From contig NZ_BDBK01000021.1 of assembly GCF_001612945.1 (NCBI RefSeq), positions 61,567-125,566 on the forward strand: a stretch of 64,000 nt of DNA, written 5' to 3'. Position 1 is the first letter of the stretch. Every line of letters starts with the position of its first letter. The notes beneath the pieces were generated by a model that did not search any database, was not told the origin of the DNA, and saw only the letters and a program-made list of their open reading frames with translations. The translations under genes and the position numbers were made by a program. Below are positions 16,485-25,466 of the stretch, piece after piece. This DNA is from Nocardia inohanensis NBRC 100128 (GTDB lineage Bacteria > Actinomycetota > Actinomycetes > Mycobacteriales > Mycobacteriaceae).

Positions 16485-17636
16485 TCAGTTCTGCGGAGCC
16501 CCGCCGGGCGCACCCTGCCCACCCGGCTGACCGTCCGCGGGCGGCGGCGGCTGCGCACCGGCCGGCAGCGGCTTGCCGATGTACTTGGCGATATCGGGCA
16601 TCACCCGGTTCGCCATCTGCTCCCAGGTACCCCAGTTGTGGATGCCGTACTCGGGGAAATCGTAGGTGACCTTGTCGTATCCGAGCCCGTTCAGCTTGCT
16701 CTGGAACGCCTTGGTATTCGCCAGCGCGATCCCTTCCAACGGCATGCCGAGGGTGATGGCGTCCGTCGAGGTCAGGTCCTGGCTGGCCGGAATCGCACTG
16801 CCGTTGCCGATGTACAGCTGCGTCCCGTTGGCGATCAACTGCGGCATGAACTGGTAGGGGTCCATGCGATTCCACTTCTCGCTACCGGCCGCCGTCATGC
16901 AGTCGATGTTGTACCCGCCGGCCGCGAACATGGCCAGCCGCAACGCTTCTCGCATGCCCGGCGCCGACATGTACAGGTACCCCGAGAGCGATCCCGCGTA
17001 CACGAACTGGTCCGGGTGGTACGCCGCCATCATCAACGCCGCACCGCCGCCCATCGACAGGCCGACGACGCCGTTGCGAGAGTCGCTGAACCCCAGCTTG
17101 TTTCGCAGCGCGTTCTTCAGATCCTTGGTGAGGTAGCTCTCCCACGCATAGGTGTTCGTCTTACCCATCGTCTCGGAGAATCCGTCGATGGCCGACCCGG
17201 AGGGCAGTCCGGTGGCCTCGAGGTTGTATCCGGCGAAGCTGCTGGGTGCGTCCCAGTCCACGTAGAAGCTGGACATACCGCCGACCGGCATCACCACATT
17301 GATATTGAACTTGGTGAGTGCCGCCGGAATGGAGGTGTGCAGTTCCCACCCGTTGAGCGAACTCTCGGCCCGCTCCCCGTCCAACAGGTAGACGACCCGG
17401 TCGGTATTGCCGTCGGCCGCGCGGAAGATGCGGTTCTTGACCGACCCCATGCTGGAATCGACGAAGAAGTCGAACCCGGCCGAGTCGTACTCCGCCGCGG
17501 CGGGCCCCGCCACTACCGCCGACGCCCCGAACGGCAGCAGCGCGGCGACAACGGTTCCCACCACTGTGCGCTTGAGCCATCCTCCCCGGGATCTGTGACG
17601 GCGCTCCTGCGCCCTTCGCACAGCCATGCCTCGCAT
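16485..17636 (-). CDS. secreted mycolyltransferase (antigen 85/Cmt family esterase)
   Basis: 383 residues. An Arg-rich N-terminus precedes a signal peptide (VVGTVVAALLPFGASAVVAG-PAAAE), then the alpha/beta-hydrolase domain of antigen 85-type enzymes. GLSMGGGAAL (~192-201) holds the nucleophilic Ser and the YGIHNWGTW segment the catalytic His. The RVVYLLDGERAESSLNGWE segment matches the family. These enzymes transfer mycolic acids between trehalose monomycolate and arabinogalactan or other trehalose monomycolate in the envelope. The C-terminus ends in a Pro/Gly/Gln-rich tail. Starts at 17636 or 17627 are both possible. Upstream, 17637-17849 holds no gene. Confidence 0.92.
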   Translation of the reverse strand: MRGMAVRRAQERRHRSRGGWLKRTVVGTVVAALLPFGASAVVAGPAAAEYDSAGFDFFVDSSMGSVKNRIFRAADGNTDRVVYLLDGERAESSLNGWELHTSIPAALTKFNINVVMPVGGMSSFYVDWDAPSSFAGYNLEATGLPSGSAIDGFSETMGKTNTYAWESYLTKDLKNALRNKLGFSDSRNGVVGLSMGGGAALMMAAYHPDQFVYAGSLSGYLYMSAPGMREALRLAMFAAGGYNIDCMTAAGSEKWNRMDPYQFMPQLIANGTQLYIGNGSAIPASQDLTSTDAITLGMPLEGIALANTKAFQSKLNGLGYDKVTYDFPEYGIHNWGTWEQMANRVMPDIAKYIGKPLPAGAQPPPPADGQPGGQGAPGGAPQN

Positions 17637-17849
17637 ATTTGGTTTTGGCCTTTCCCTTTGTGCGCGACCGCACCGGGCCGCTTCCCCTCGATATCGCCGC
17701 CCATGATCAAGGCGCGACAGTGCCGTCGCAGCATATCGCGCCCCACAAGCCGGGTCTCATCGAATCAGCGATAGCTGTTGGGTATCAATGGGGTTGGCGG
17801 ATCGCCGCCGCGGCAGGTCGCCGCACGGGCGACCTGCCGCCGGCGCGGA

Positions 17850-19520
17850 TCAGGAAACGACCGGCAGGTACACCTGGTTGCCGGTGGAGGCGAACTCGGC
17901 CGACTTCTCGGCCATGCCCGCTTCGATCGCCGCCACATCGGTGAGGCCCTGCTTCTCCGCGTACTCGCGCACATCGGCGGAGATGCGCATGGAGCAGAAC
18001 TTCGGGCCGCACATGGAGCAGAAGTGGGCGGTCTTGGCGGGTTCCGCGGGCAGGGTTTCGTCGTGGTATTCGCGGGCGGTATCCGGGTCGAGGGAGAGCG
18101 CGAACTGGTCCTTCCAGCGGAATTCGAAGCGCGCCTTGGACAATTCGTTATCGCGTTCCTGGGCGCGGGGGTGCTGCTTGGCCAGGTCGGCGGAGTGGGC
18201 GGCGATCTTGTAGGTGATGACGCCGACCTTCACGTCGTCCCGGTTGGGCAGGCCCAGGTGCTCCTTGGGAGTGACGTAGCAGAGCATCGCGGTGCCCGCC
18301 TGCGCGATGATGGCCGCGCCGATCGCCGAGGTGATGTGGTCGTAGGCGGGCGCGATATCGGTGGCGAGCGGGCCGAGGGTGTAGAAGGGAGCCTCCTCGC
18401 AGAGCTCCTCCTCCAGCCGCACGTTCTCCACGATCTTGTGCATGGGCACGTGGCCCGGGCCCTCGATCATCACCTGCACGCCATAGGATTTCGCGATTTT
18501 GGTCAGCTCGCCCAGCGTGGTGAGTTCGGCGAACTGCGCCTCGTCATTGGCGTCCGCGATGGAACCCGGGCGCAGGCCGTCACCCAGGGAGAAGGTGATG
18601 TCGTACTTGGCCAGGATCTCGCACAGCTCACGGAAGTTGGTGTACAGGAACGACTCCGTGTGATGCGCCAGGCACCACGCCGCCATGATCGAACCGCCGC
18701 GCGAGACGATGCCGGTGACGCGCTTGGCGGTCAGCGGGATGTAGCGCAGCAGCACGCCGGCGTGCACCGTCATGTAGTCGACGCCCTGCTCGGCCTGCTC
18801 GATCACGGTGTCGCGGTAGATCTCCCAGGTGAGCTTGGTGGGATCGCCGTTGACCTTCTCGAGGGCCTGGTACATCGGGACGGTGCCGACCGGGACCGGG
18901 GAGTTGCGCAGGATCCACTCGCGGGTCTCGTGAATGTTCTTGCCGGTGGACAGGTCCATGATGGTGTCGGCGCCCCAGCGGGTGGCCCACACCATCTTCT
19001 CCACCTCCTCGGCGATGGAGGAGGAGACGGCGGAGTTGCCGATATTCGCGTTGATCTTCACCGCGAACTTCTTGCCGATGATCATCGGCTCGGACTCCGG
19101 ATGCTTGTGATTGGCCGGAATGACGGCGCGGCCCGCGGCGACCTCGTCGCGCACCAGCTCGGCGTCGACGCCCTCGCGCGCGGCGATGAAGCGCATCTCG
19201 GGGGTGATGATGCCCTGCCGCGCCCAGGCCAGCTGCGTCGGCGGGCCGTCGACCTGCGGCTTGGTCCAGGAATCGCGCAGCTTCGGGAGGCCGGCTTCCA
19301 GGTCGATGGTGGCGGTGTCGTCGGTGTACGGACCCGAGGTGTCGTACACGTCGAAGTGATCGCCATTGGTGAGGTTGATGCGCCGCACCGGGATTCGCAG
19401 GGTCGTGCCGTCGGCCTCGACCTGCTCGTAGTGCTTGACGCTGCCTTCGATGGGACCCGTTGTCACCGTGTCGACAGGAGCGGTCGAACCGTTCTTGGAC
19501 ACGACAGAATCAGATGACAT
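17850..19520 (-). CDS. thiC: phosphomethylpyrimidine synthase ThiC
   Basis: 556 residues; the radical-SAM enzyme that converts aminoimidazole ribotide to hydroxymethylpyrimidine phosphate in thiamine synthesis. The C-terminal cluster motif CSMCGPKFC (CX2CX4C) that binds the [4Fe-4S] cluster is intact, and the family blocks GNSAVSSSIAEEVEKMVWATRWGADTIMDLSTG (in pieces), TVHAGV, SRGGSIMAAWC and EGPGHVPMHKI are all present. GGAGG lies about six bases before the ATG. A TPP riboswitch in the 5' leader controls it. Confidence 0.98.
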   Translation of the reverse strand: MSSDSVVSKNGSTAPVDTVTTGPIEGSVKHYEQVEADGTTLRIPVRRINLTNGDHFDVYDTSGPYTDDTATIDLEAGLPKLRDSWTKPQVDGPPTQLAWARQGIITPEMRFIAAREGVDAELVRDEVAAGRAVIPANHKHPESEPMIIGKKFAVKINANIGNSAVSSSIAEEVEKMVWATRWGADTIMDLSTGKNIHETREWILRNSPVPVGTVPMYQALEKVNGDPTKLTWEIYRDTVIEQAEQGVDYMTVHAGVLLRYIPLTAKRVTGIVSRGGSIMAAWCLAHHTESFLYTNFRELCEILAKYDITFSLGDGLRPGSIADANDEAQFAELTTLGELTKIAKSYGVQVMIEGPGHVPMHKIVENVRLEEELCEEAPFYTLGPLATDIAPAYDHITSAIGAAIIAQAGTAMLCYVTPKEHLGLPNRDDVKVGVITYKIAAHSADLAKQHPRAQERDNELSKARFEFRWKDQFALSLDPDTAREYHDETLPAEPAKTAHFCSMCGPKFCSMRISADVREYAEKQGLTDVAAIEAGMAEKSAEFASTGNQVYLPVVS

Positions 19521-19530
19521 GTGAATCCTC

Positions 19531-19610
19531 CCTACGCCGGCATTACCCGGTCAGGTTCATACGGTCGACGGCCCACTAGCCGTCCTCTCAGCCCGCTGGT
19601 GCGAGCCCCC
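19531..19610 (-). promoter_or_regulatory. TPP riboswitch (THI element) upstream of thiC
   Basis: Read on the minus strand, the leader contains GGGCTGAGAGG, a central variable stem (ACGGCTAGTGGGCCGT), then GAACCTGACCGGGTAATGCC and a closing GGCGTAGGGAGG. These are the conserved CUGAGA and ACCUGA...GGGUAAUGCC parts of the thiamine-pyrophosphate aptamer. The last part overlaps the thiC ribosome-binding site, which suggests control of translation initiation. Confidence 0.95.
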
Positions 19611-19697
19611 GTTGGAGCGAATTGGTTTTCGCCCCGACCATACCCAACCGGGTTGCCGCGCCGGAATCGAATCCACAGGCATATACGATTCGCGGGC

Positions 19698-21092
19698 TTA
19701 CCGCTCCCGCGGGCCGATGGGCCAGCCGAGGGCGCCGAAGGCGGCGTTGAGTTCGATTTCGGTCATGGTCGCCAGGGCTTCGATGCTGCCGAACATGGTG
19801 ATGACGTTGTCGGTGCGGCAGCCGGCGGGGTCGGCCGCGCCGGGGGCGAGGCGGGTTTTGATCCAGTTGAAGGCGTCTGCCATGCCGAGGGTGGTCAGGG
19901 TGAGGTGTTCGCTGAGGTGGTCGCGTTTGTAGTAGACGGAGGTTCCGCCGTCGCACCATTGCTGGACCATCCGGTCGTTGGTGTACCACGGGACGGCTTC
20001 GTCGAAAACGCCTTGGTAGACCATGGTGGGGGCGGTGGGCGGATTGCTGCCCAGCACAGTCGAATCGAAGACTTCCTTGATCTCCGGGAGGGCCAGGTAG
20101 TCGGCGATCGGGATGGTCATCATGCGCTGGTAGTCGGTGAACATCAGGTTCAGGACATTGCGCACCAGGCATTGGCTGGCGGTGCGATCCATGATCGCGC
20201 GGCCCTCGGCGGTCAGGTAGCGGTCGGTGGTCTCGGCGAACTTCGGGTAGGCGTTGCGGAGCGAGGCGATGCCGACGCCGATCAGGCTCGCGAACATCGA
20301 ACCGTTCACGTGCAGTAGCGATTCCACGTCCGAGACGGGCGCGCCCAGGGCGATGCCCTTCACGTTCAGCTCGGGCGCGTAGGTCGGCTGCATCTCCGCC
20401 GCCCATCCGCTGCCCATACCGCCGCCGGAGTAACCCCACAGTGCGACAGGGGTATTCGCGCCGTCCAGACCGAGCGGCTGGAAGGACTCGGCCGCCCGCA
20501 CGCTGTCCAGAATCATGTAGCCGGGTTCCTTGGCCACCGCGAGATGTCCGTAAAGCCCTTCGTAGTCAGGCACATTGATGGCGTAACCCTGGCTGAGCGA
20601 GGCCGCCAGCTCCAGATACTCCACGGTGGAGTGGATGCCTTCCAGCGCCGGCAGCCCGCCACCCTGCTGGAGGATGTACGACGGCGCGCAATTCGGCGAG
20701 GTGCTGTCGTAGAAGAACTGATGCGACACCAGCGGCCGGCTGTGCGAGGTATCGGCCCCCTGCGGAACCGCCACCGTGGTCGCCGCCACCGTCGGCTGCC
20801 CGAACAGATCCGTTGTGCGATAGAGCAATTGCCACGACCGGACGTTCACCGGCAGTACGGTCAGAACCGCGAGCTGGACCTCCCGTGATCGCAGAATCGT
20901 GCCCGGCGCGGAGGACTCGAAGCCCTCCGGCGCTTGATAGAACGCATCCACATTCAGCGGTTGTGGCGCCGCCCCCGCGGGCGCCGCGGTGCTCCCCACC
21001 AGCACCGCACCGGCTGCCGTCAATGCCGTGGCGAGCGCGGCCGCGGTAAACCGCCGCCACCCTCGCCTTCGGCGATCCCCATTGATTGCCAC
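19698..21092 (-). CDS. secreted lipase (LIP family)
   Basis: About 464 residues from GTG 21092, chosen because AGGAAGGG lies eight bases upstream. The signal peptide is RRRRGWRRF-TAAALATALTAAGAVLVG ending near APAGA-A (twin-arginine-like RR but no full motif). The body matches secretory lipases of the LIP type: a GYSGGGMGSGWAAE nucleophile elbow, VPDYEGLYG, YQGVFDEAVPWY with the likely Asp, and a GMADAFNWIKTRL end. It should hydrolyse esters or triacylglycerols outside the cell. It is divergent from a TetR gene with 97 bases between. Confidence 0.9.
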   Translation of the reverse strand: MAINGDRRRRGWRRFTAAALATALTAAGAVLVGSTAAPAGAAPQPLNVDAFYQAPEGFESSAPGTILRSREVQLAVLTVLPVNVRSWQLLYRTTDLFGQPTVAATTVAVPQGADTSHSRPLVSHQFFYDSTSPNCAPSYILQQGGGLPALEGIHSTVEYLELAASLSQGYAINVPDYEGLYGHLAVAKEPGYMILDSVRAAESFQPLGLDGANTPVALWGYSGGGMGSGWAAEMQPTYAPELNVKGIALGAPVSDVESLLHVNGSMFASLIGVGIASLRNAYPKFAETTDRYLTAEGRAIMDRTASQCLVRNVLNLMFTDYQRMMTIPIADYLALPEIKEVFDSTVLGSNPPTAPTMVYQGVFDEAVPWYTNDRMVQQWCDGGTSVYYKRDHLSEHLTLTTLGMADAFNWIKTRLAPGAADPAGCRTDNVITMFGSIEALATMTEIELNAAFGALGWPIGPRER

Positions 21093-21189
21093 GTCTGTTC
21101 CCTTCCTCATCGACGTGAGAGCGATTACAACACGGCACCGGGTTGCCAACAAGATGTCTTTCTGAAATGTGCTTGGCTATCGTCTAGGC

Positions 21190-21867
21190 ATGTCCCGCAG
21201 CATTCCCGCCGCGGCGCCCGACCGGACCCCCGTGCGGCGCCGCATCCGCGGCCTCGACGCCGACGAGCGCAGCGCCCAGCGCCGTCGTCAGTTACTCGCC
21301 GCCGCCACCGAACTGTTTGCCCGGCAAAGCTATTCGGGCACTTCGATAGAGCAGATCTGTCAGCACGCGTACGTCGGCACCAAAGGCTTCTACGATCACT
21401 TCGAAAGCAAGGAGGCGTGCTACACCGCCCTGCTGGAACAGATCACCGCGCAGATTCAGCAACGCGTCGGAGAGGTCGCGGCCGAGACCGTGGACGCCGA
21501 ATGGCCGGAGCGCATGCGCGCCGTGGTCGCCGCGTTCGCGGGCGCGATCACCGACGACCCGCGCCTGGCCAAGGTGACCTTCGGTGAGGCGGGCGGCATC
21601 TCACCCGCCGTCGAAGCCCAGCGCCGCAGCAATCGCCGCTGGTCGGCCGCCTTCCTGGATCAGCTATGGCCGCAGAGTGATGCGCTCGACGAACGCCAGC
21701 GGCTGGCCCTCGCCCTGGCCGTCATCGGCGGCATGTTCGAACTGGTCGCCGACTGGCTGCATCACCATGACGACGGCGGCGCGCAGGACACGGTCGAGAC
21801 CCTGATCGAGGACCTGACCCGCTTCGTGAGCGTGGTCGATGCGGGGCGGCCGGCAGCTCGCCCCTGA
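21190..21867 (+). CDS. TetR-family transcriptional regulator
   Basis: 225 residues. The helix-turn-helix spans ~28-75: QRRRQLLAAATELFARQSYSG, TSIEQICQHAYVGTKGFYDHF-ESKEACYTALLEQI. The C-terminal half is helical (FLDQLWPQSDALDERQRLALALAVIGGMFELVADWL). It ends four bases from the convergent stop of an MMPL transporter gene and is divergent from the lipase gene; either may be its target. The ATG at 21190 directly precedes the usual Arg-rich extension. Confidence 0.88.
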   Translation: MSRSIPAAAPDRTPVRRRIRGLDADERSAQRRRQLLAAATELFARQSYSGTSIEQICQHAYVGTKGFYDHFESKEACYTALLEQITAQIQQRVGEVAAETVDAEWPERMRAVVAAFAGAITDDPRLAKVTFGEAGGISPAVEAQRRSNRRWSAAFLDQLWPQSDALDERQRLALALAVIGGMFELVADWLHHHDDGGAQDTVETLIEDLTRFVSVVDAGRPAARP

Positions 21868-21871
21868 TCGG

Positions 21872-24163
21872 CTACTCGGCGAGCGCCGGGGCCGCTTCCC
21901 GTACGCGCTCCGGCTCGTCCGCCGGAGCCTCCTCCAGGCCGATCCGTTTGTGCAGTGCGGCAAGGGGTTTCGGCGCCCACCAGTTGCCGGTGGACATCAG
22001 GCGCATCAAGGCGGGAGCGAGCAGGCCGCGGATGATGGTGGCGTCGGAGACCACGGCCAGCGCCAGCCCGATGCCGAACAGTTTCATCGGGGCCACATGC
22101 GAAGTAGCGACCGCGAGCAGCACCACCGCCATCAAACCCGCTGCGGCGGTGAAGATCCGGCCGGTGCGGGCCACGCCCAATGCCACGGAGGTGGTGTTGG
22201 CTTCCCTGCTGCGATCCGAGGCCAGCCACTCCTCGCGGATACGGGAGAGCAGGAACACCTCGTAGTCCATGGACATGCCGAAGGCCAGGCAGAACATGAG
22301 GATCGGCATGAACAGGTCGATGCTGTTGGTCGGGGTGAAGCCGAGCAGACCGGACAGGTGGCCCTGTTCGAAGATCCAGATCATCGCGCCGAAAGTCGCG
22401 GTGAGCGAAAGCATATTGAGGATCAGAGCCTTCACCGGAAGCACGACGCTGCCGGTGAACAAGAACAGCAGGATCAGGGTGATGACCGCGATCAGCGCGC
22501 CCGCCACGGGCAGTCGCGAGATGACCGAGTCCATGGTGTCCTCGTTGAGCGCCGCCGCGCCGCCGAAGAGGGTCTCGCCCGGGGCCGGGACCGCGCGCAG
22601 CGCGGTCAGCTGCTGTTTGCCCTCGTCCGCATAGGGCGCGACGTTGACGCCCACCGAGAGATAGGCCCCATCCGCCCCCGCCATCTGCGCAATGCCGCCC
22701 GCCATCTTCGCGCCCTTTACGCTGCCGTCCGCGCCTGTCACCGGTGCGTACACGCCATCGCTGGACAGCACGCCTGTCACGCCCGCCACCTCGGCGAGCT
22801 TCGAGGCGTACGCACCGAGTTCGCCCGGCGCGCCACGGAATCCGGGCAGCGCGACCACCGCTGTCGAGGCCATATCGGCATTGAAGTCCGCGCGCAGCGC
22901 ATCGCCGACCTGGCGGGCCGAGGCGAACTCGCCGATCACGCGATCGTCCGGGGTGCCGAAATGCGCCGACAGGAACGGGGTTCCGAGGAACAACAGCACC
23001 GCCGTCGCGCCGATGGCGACCGGTGCGGGCCGCCGCATGACCGCGGTGACCAGGCGGTACCAGCCGCTCTCCTCCGGCCGGGTCACCGGCCGCTCGGGCC
23101 GGCCGAGCATGCGGCGCAAGGGTTTGCGCAGATCCCAGGCGTTGACCCGATCGCCCAGCAGCGCGAGCGCGGCGGGCAGCAACAGCACCGAAGCGCCGAC
23201 GGCCGCCGCCACCACCGCCACCCCGGCGTAGGCGAAGGACTTGAAGAACGGCTGCGGGAACACCGCCAGCGCCGCGAGCGCCAGCGCCACGGTCAGACCG
23301 GAGAACACCACGGTCCGCCCGGCCGTCTGCACCGAACGCATGATCGCCGCGTGCGGGTCGCGCCCGGCCGCGAGCTCCTCGCGATACCGGCTCACGATGA
23401 ACAAGCTGTAGTCGATGGCCAGGGCCAGCCCGAGCGCGCTGGTCATGTTGAGCGCGAAGATCGACACATCCATGACCGTGGTGAGCAGCCGCAGAATGCC
23501 CAGCGTGGCCGCGATGGCGAAGAGGCCGACCCCCAGCGGCAGCGACGCCGCCACCACACTGCCGAACACCAGCACCAGCAGCAGGCCCGACACCGGAATC
23601 GCGATGGCCTCGGCCAGGATCAGGTCCTTCTCGACCTGATGGTTGATATTGGCGAAGGTGCCGGCCATACCGCCGATCCGCACCTCGACGCCGTCGCGAT
23701 CGCCGTTGAGGTCATTGCTCAAGGTGTTCGCGCGGTTCTGCACCTCGGTATCGGTGCCGGTGATGGTGGCCATGATCAGGCCGCGCTTGCCGTCCTTGCT
23801 CTTCAGCGCGGCGGCGAGATCGGGGCGCTGGGCGGCGGTCGTCCAATACGACTGCACGCCGGTGATTCCCGCGGACTTGCTCAGTTCGTCGGTGATGCGC
23901 TGGGCTTCCTCGCGCACCGGCTGACTGCCCACCCCGCCGTCACCGGAGACCATGACGATGAGGTTCGGATTGCCGCCGGGGAAGTGGTCTTCGATGAAAT
24001 CGTTGGCCTGCACCGATTCCAGCTCGCCGGTGAGGTAGCCGCCGCCGACCATGTGTGACTTCGCGGTCGCGCCGAAGCCGCCGCAAATGATCATCAGCAA
24101 CAGGGCGGCCACCAGGACGGCGCGCGGGCGCGTCATGGCGAACCGGGCAAGTCTGGTCAGCAT
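21872..24163 (-). CDS. MMPL-family RND transporter
   Basis: 763 residues with the two-fold MMPL architecture: helix, large extracytoplasmic loop, five helices, then the same again. Seen: N-terminal MTRPRAVLVAALLLMIICGGFG, the proton-relay segment SALGLALAIDYSLFIVSRYREEL in the first half (Asp-Tyr pair), and FCLAFGMSMDYEVFLLSRIREEW in the second. MMPL proteins export lipids or small molecules across the inner membrane using the proton gradient. The start has GGAGG eight bases upstream. The adjacent TetR gene may regulate it. The 126-base gap upstream holds its promoter region. Confidence 0.93.
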   Translation of the reverse strand: MLTRLARFAMTRPRAVLVAALLLMIICGGFGATAKSHMVGGGYLTGELESVQANDFIEDHFPGGNPNLIVMVSGDGGVGSQPVREEAQRITDELSKSAGITGVQSYWTTAAQRPDLAAALKSKDGKRGLIMATITGTDTEVQNRANTLSNDLNGDRDGVEVRIGGMAGTFANINHQVEKDLILAEAIAIPVSGLLLVLVFGSVVAASLPLGVGLFAIAATLGILRLLTTVMDVSIFALNMTSALGLALAIDYSLFIVSRYREELAAGRDPHAAIMRSVQTAGRTVVFSGLTVALALAALAVFPQPFFKSFAYAGVAVVAAAVGASVLLLPAALALLGDRVNAWDLRKPLRRMLGRPERPVTRPEESGWYRLVTAVMRRPAPVAIGATAVLLFLGTPFLSAHFGTPDDRVIGEFASARQVGDALRADFNADMASTAVVALPGFRGAPGELGAYASKLAEVAGVTGVLSSDGVYAPVTGADGSVKGAKMAGGIAQMAGADGAYLSVGVNVAPYADEGKQQLTALRAVPAPGETLFGGAAALNEDTMDSVISRLPVAGALIAVITLILLFLFTGSVVLPVKALILNMLSLTATFGAMIWIFEQGHLSGLLGFTPTNSIDLFMPILMFCLAFGMSMDYEVFLLSRIREEWLASDRSREANTTSVALGVARTGRIFTAAAGLMAVVLLAVATSHVAPMKLFGIGLALAVVSDATIIRGLLAPALMRLMSTGNWWAPKPLAALHKRIGLEEAPADEPERVREAAPALAE

Positions 24164-24289
24164 CGACGCAACCTCCGAAGTCTTATGCCTCGGAACGGTA
24201 GCGTTCCTGGTCTACCCGGGTCGATGCACTATGACGGCGGTCATGTGCATGGCATTCGGCTATGAAAGAGCAAACGGGCCGTCGATGGG

Positions 24290-25456
24290 TCAGGCGATTC
24301 GGCCCCGCACTTCACCGAGCGTGAGCCGTCCGCCGCCGATCGCGGGTGCGGAGGCGGTGATCACCACCTCGTCACCGTCCTCCAGGAATGTCCGCTTCAC
24401 TCCGTTCAGATCGAACGGCTCGGTCCCGCCCCAGCTCAGCTCCATGAACGAGCCGCGCTGATCCCGCTCCGGACCGGAGATGGTCCCCGAGGCGAAGAGA
24501 TCACCGGTCCGGGTGGAGGCTCCGTTGACCGTCATATGCGCCAGCATCTGCGCGGGTGACCAGTACATGCGGTCGTAGGGCGGTGACGACACCGGCTGCC
24601 CGTTCCACTCCACGCCGAGCTGGATATCCAATCCCCAAGTCCCATCGCGCAGATACGGCAGCGGTTCCGGATCTTGGACCGGCAGCGGAATCCGCGCCTC
24701 GGCCAAGGCATCCAGGGGCGTCACCCACGCCGACAGCGAGGTAGCGAAGGACTTGCCCAGGAACGGTCCGAGCGGTTGCGCTTCCCAGCCCTGGATGTCC
24801 CGCGCCGACCAGTCGTTGACCAGCGCCACCCCGAACACGTGCTGATCGAAGTCCGCGGCGGCCACCGGTGTGCCAATCGCGGAGCCCGCGCCCACCACGA
24901 ACCCCAGCTCCGCCTCGATATCCAGCCGCCGCGTCGGCCCGAAATCCGGTGTACCGGAATCGGTTGCGATCTGCCCGTGCGGCCGGGTGATCTCGGTGCC
25001 CGACACCACTATCGTCCCGGACCGGCCGTGATAACCGACCGGCAGATGCCGCCAATTCGGCAGCAGCGGTTCACCTTCCGGCCGGTAGATGCGGCCCAGC
25101 GCGGTGGCGTGATCGATGCTCGCGTAGAAGTCCACGTAATCGGCGATCGCCACCGGCAGATCCAGCTGCACCGCGCTCACCGAATGCACCGCGGCGGCAG
25201 GCAATTCCGCATCCGCGAACCCCGTCACATGCTCGCGCACCTCACGCCAGCACTGCGGGCCCTGCGTCATGAAGGCGTTCAGGCTGGGCTGGGCGAACAT
25301 CGGATCATCCAGGGCCACAGCCAGATCGACGACGGAGTCACCCAGCCGCACGCCCACCCGCGGTTCGCCGCCGAGCGGGCGGAACACGCCGTACGGGAGA
25401 TGGGTCGGGCCGAATCCGGAATCCGCGGGGACTTCGATCCGTACTCGACTGTTCAT
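24290..25456 (-). CDS. fahA: fumarylacetoacetase
   Basis: 388 residues. Catalyses the last step of tyrosine and phenylalanine breakdown, hydrolysing 4-fumarylacetoacetate to fumarate and acetoacetate. The N-terminal SH3-like domain (FGPTHLPYGVFRP ... VGVRLGDSVVDL) precedes the FAH core: DYVDFYASIDHATALGR, LPVGYHGRSGTIVVSG, metal-binding DIEAELGFV, NDWSARDIQGWE, LGPFLGKSF, and GDLFASGTISGPE. The ATG at 25456 lies 10 bases after the homogentisate dioxygenase stop, giving a two-gene operon. The open frame continues upstream in this phase but overlaps that gene and is not coding. Confidence 0.96.
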   Translation of the reverse strand: MNSRVRIEVPADSGFGPTHLPYGVFRPLGGEPRVGVRLGDSVVDLAVALDDPMFAQPSLNAFMTQGPQCWREVREHVTGFADAELPAAAVHSVSAVQLDLPVAIADYVDFYASIDHATALGRIYRPEGEPLLPNWRHLPVGYHGRSGTIVVSGTEITRPHGQIATDSGTPDFGPTRRLDIEAELGFVVGAGSAIGTPVAAADFDQHVFGVALVNDWSARDIQGWEAQPLGPFLGKSFATSLSAWVTPLDALAEARIPLPVQDPEPLPYLRDGTWGLDIQLGVEWNGQPVSSPPYDRMYWSPAQMLAHMTVNGASTRTGDLFASGTISGPERDQRGSFMELSWGGTEPFDLNGVKRTFLEDGDEVVITASAPAIGGGRLTLGEVRGRIA

Positions 25457-25466
25457 ACACGGTCCC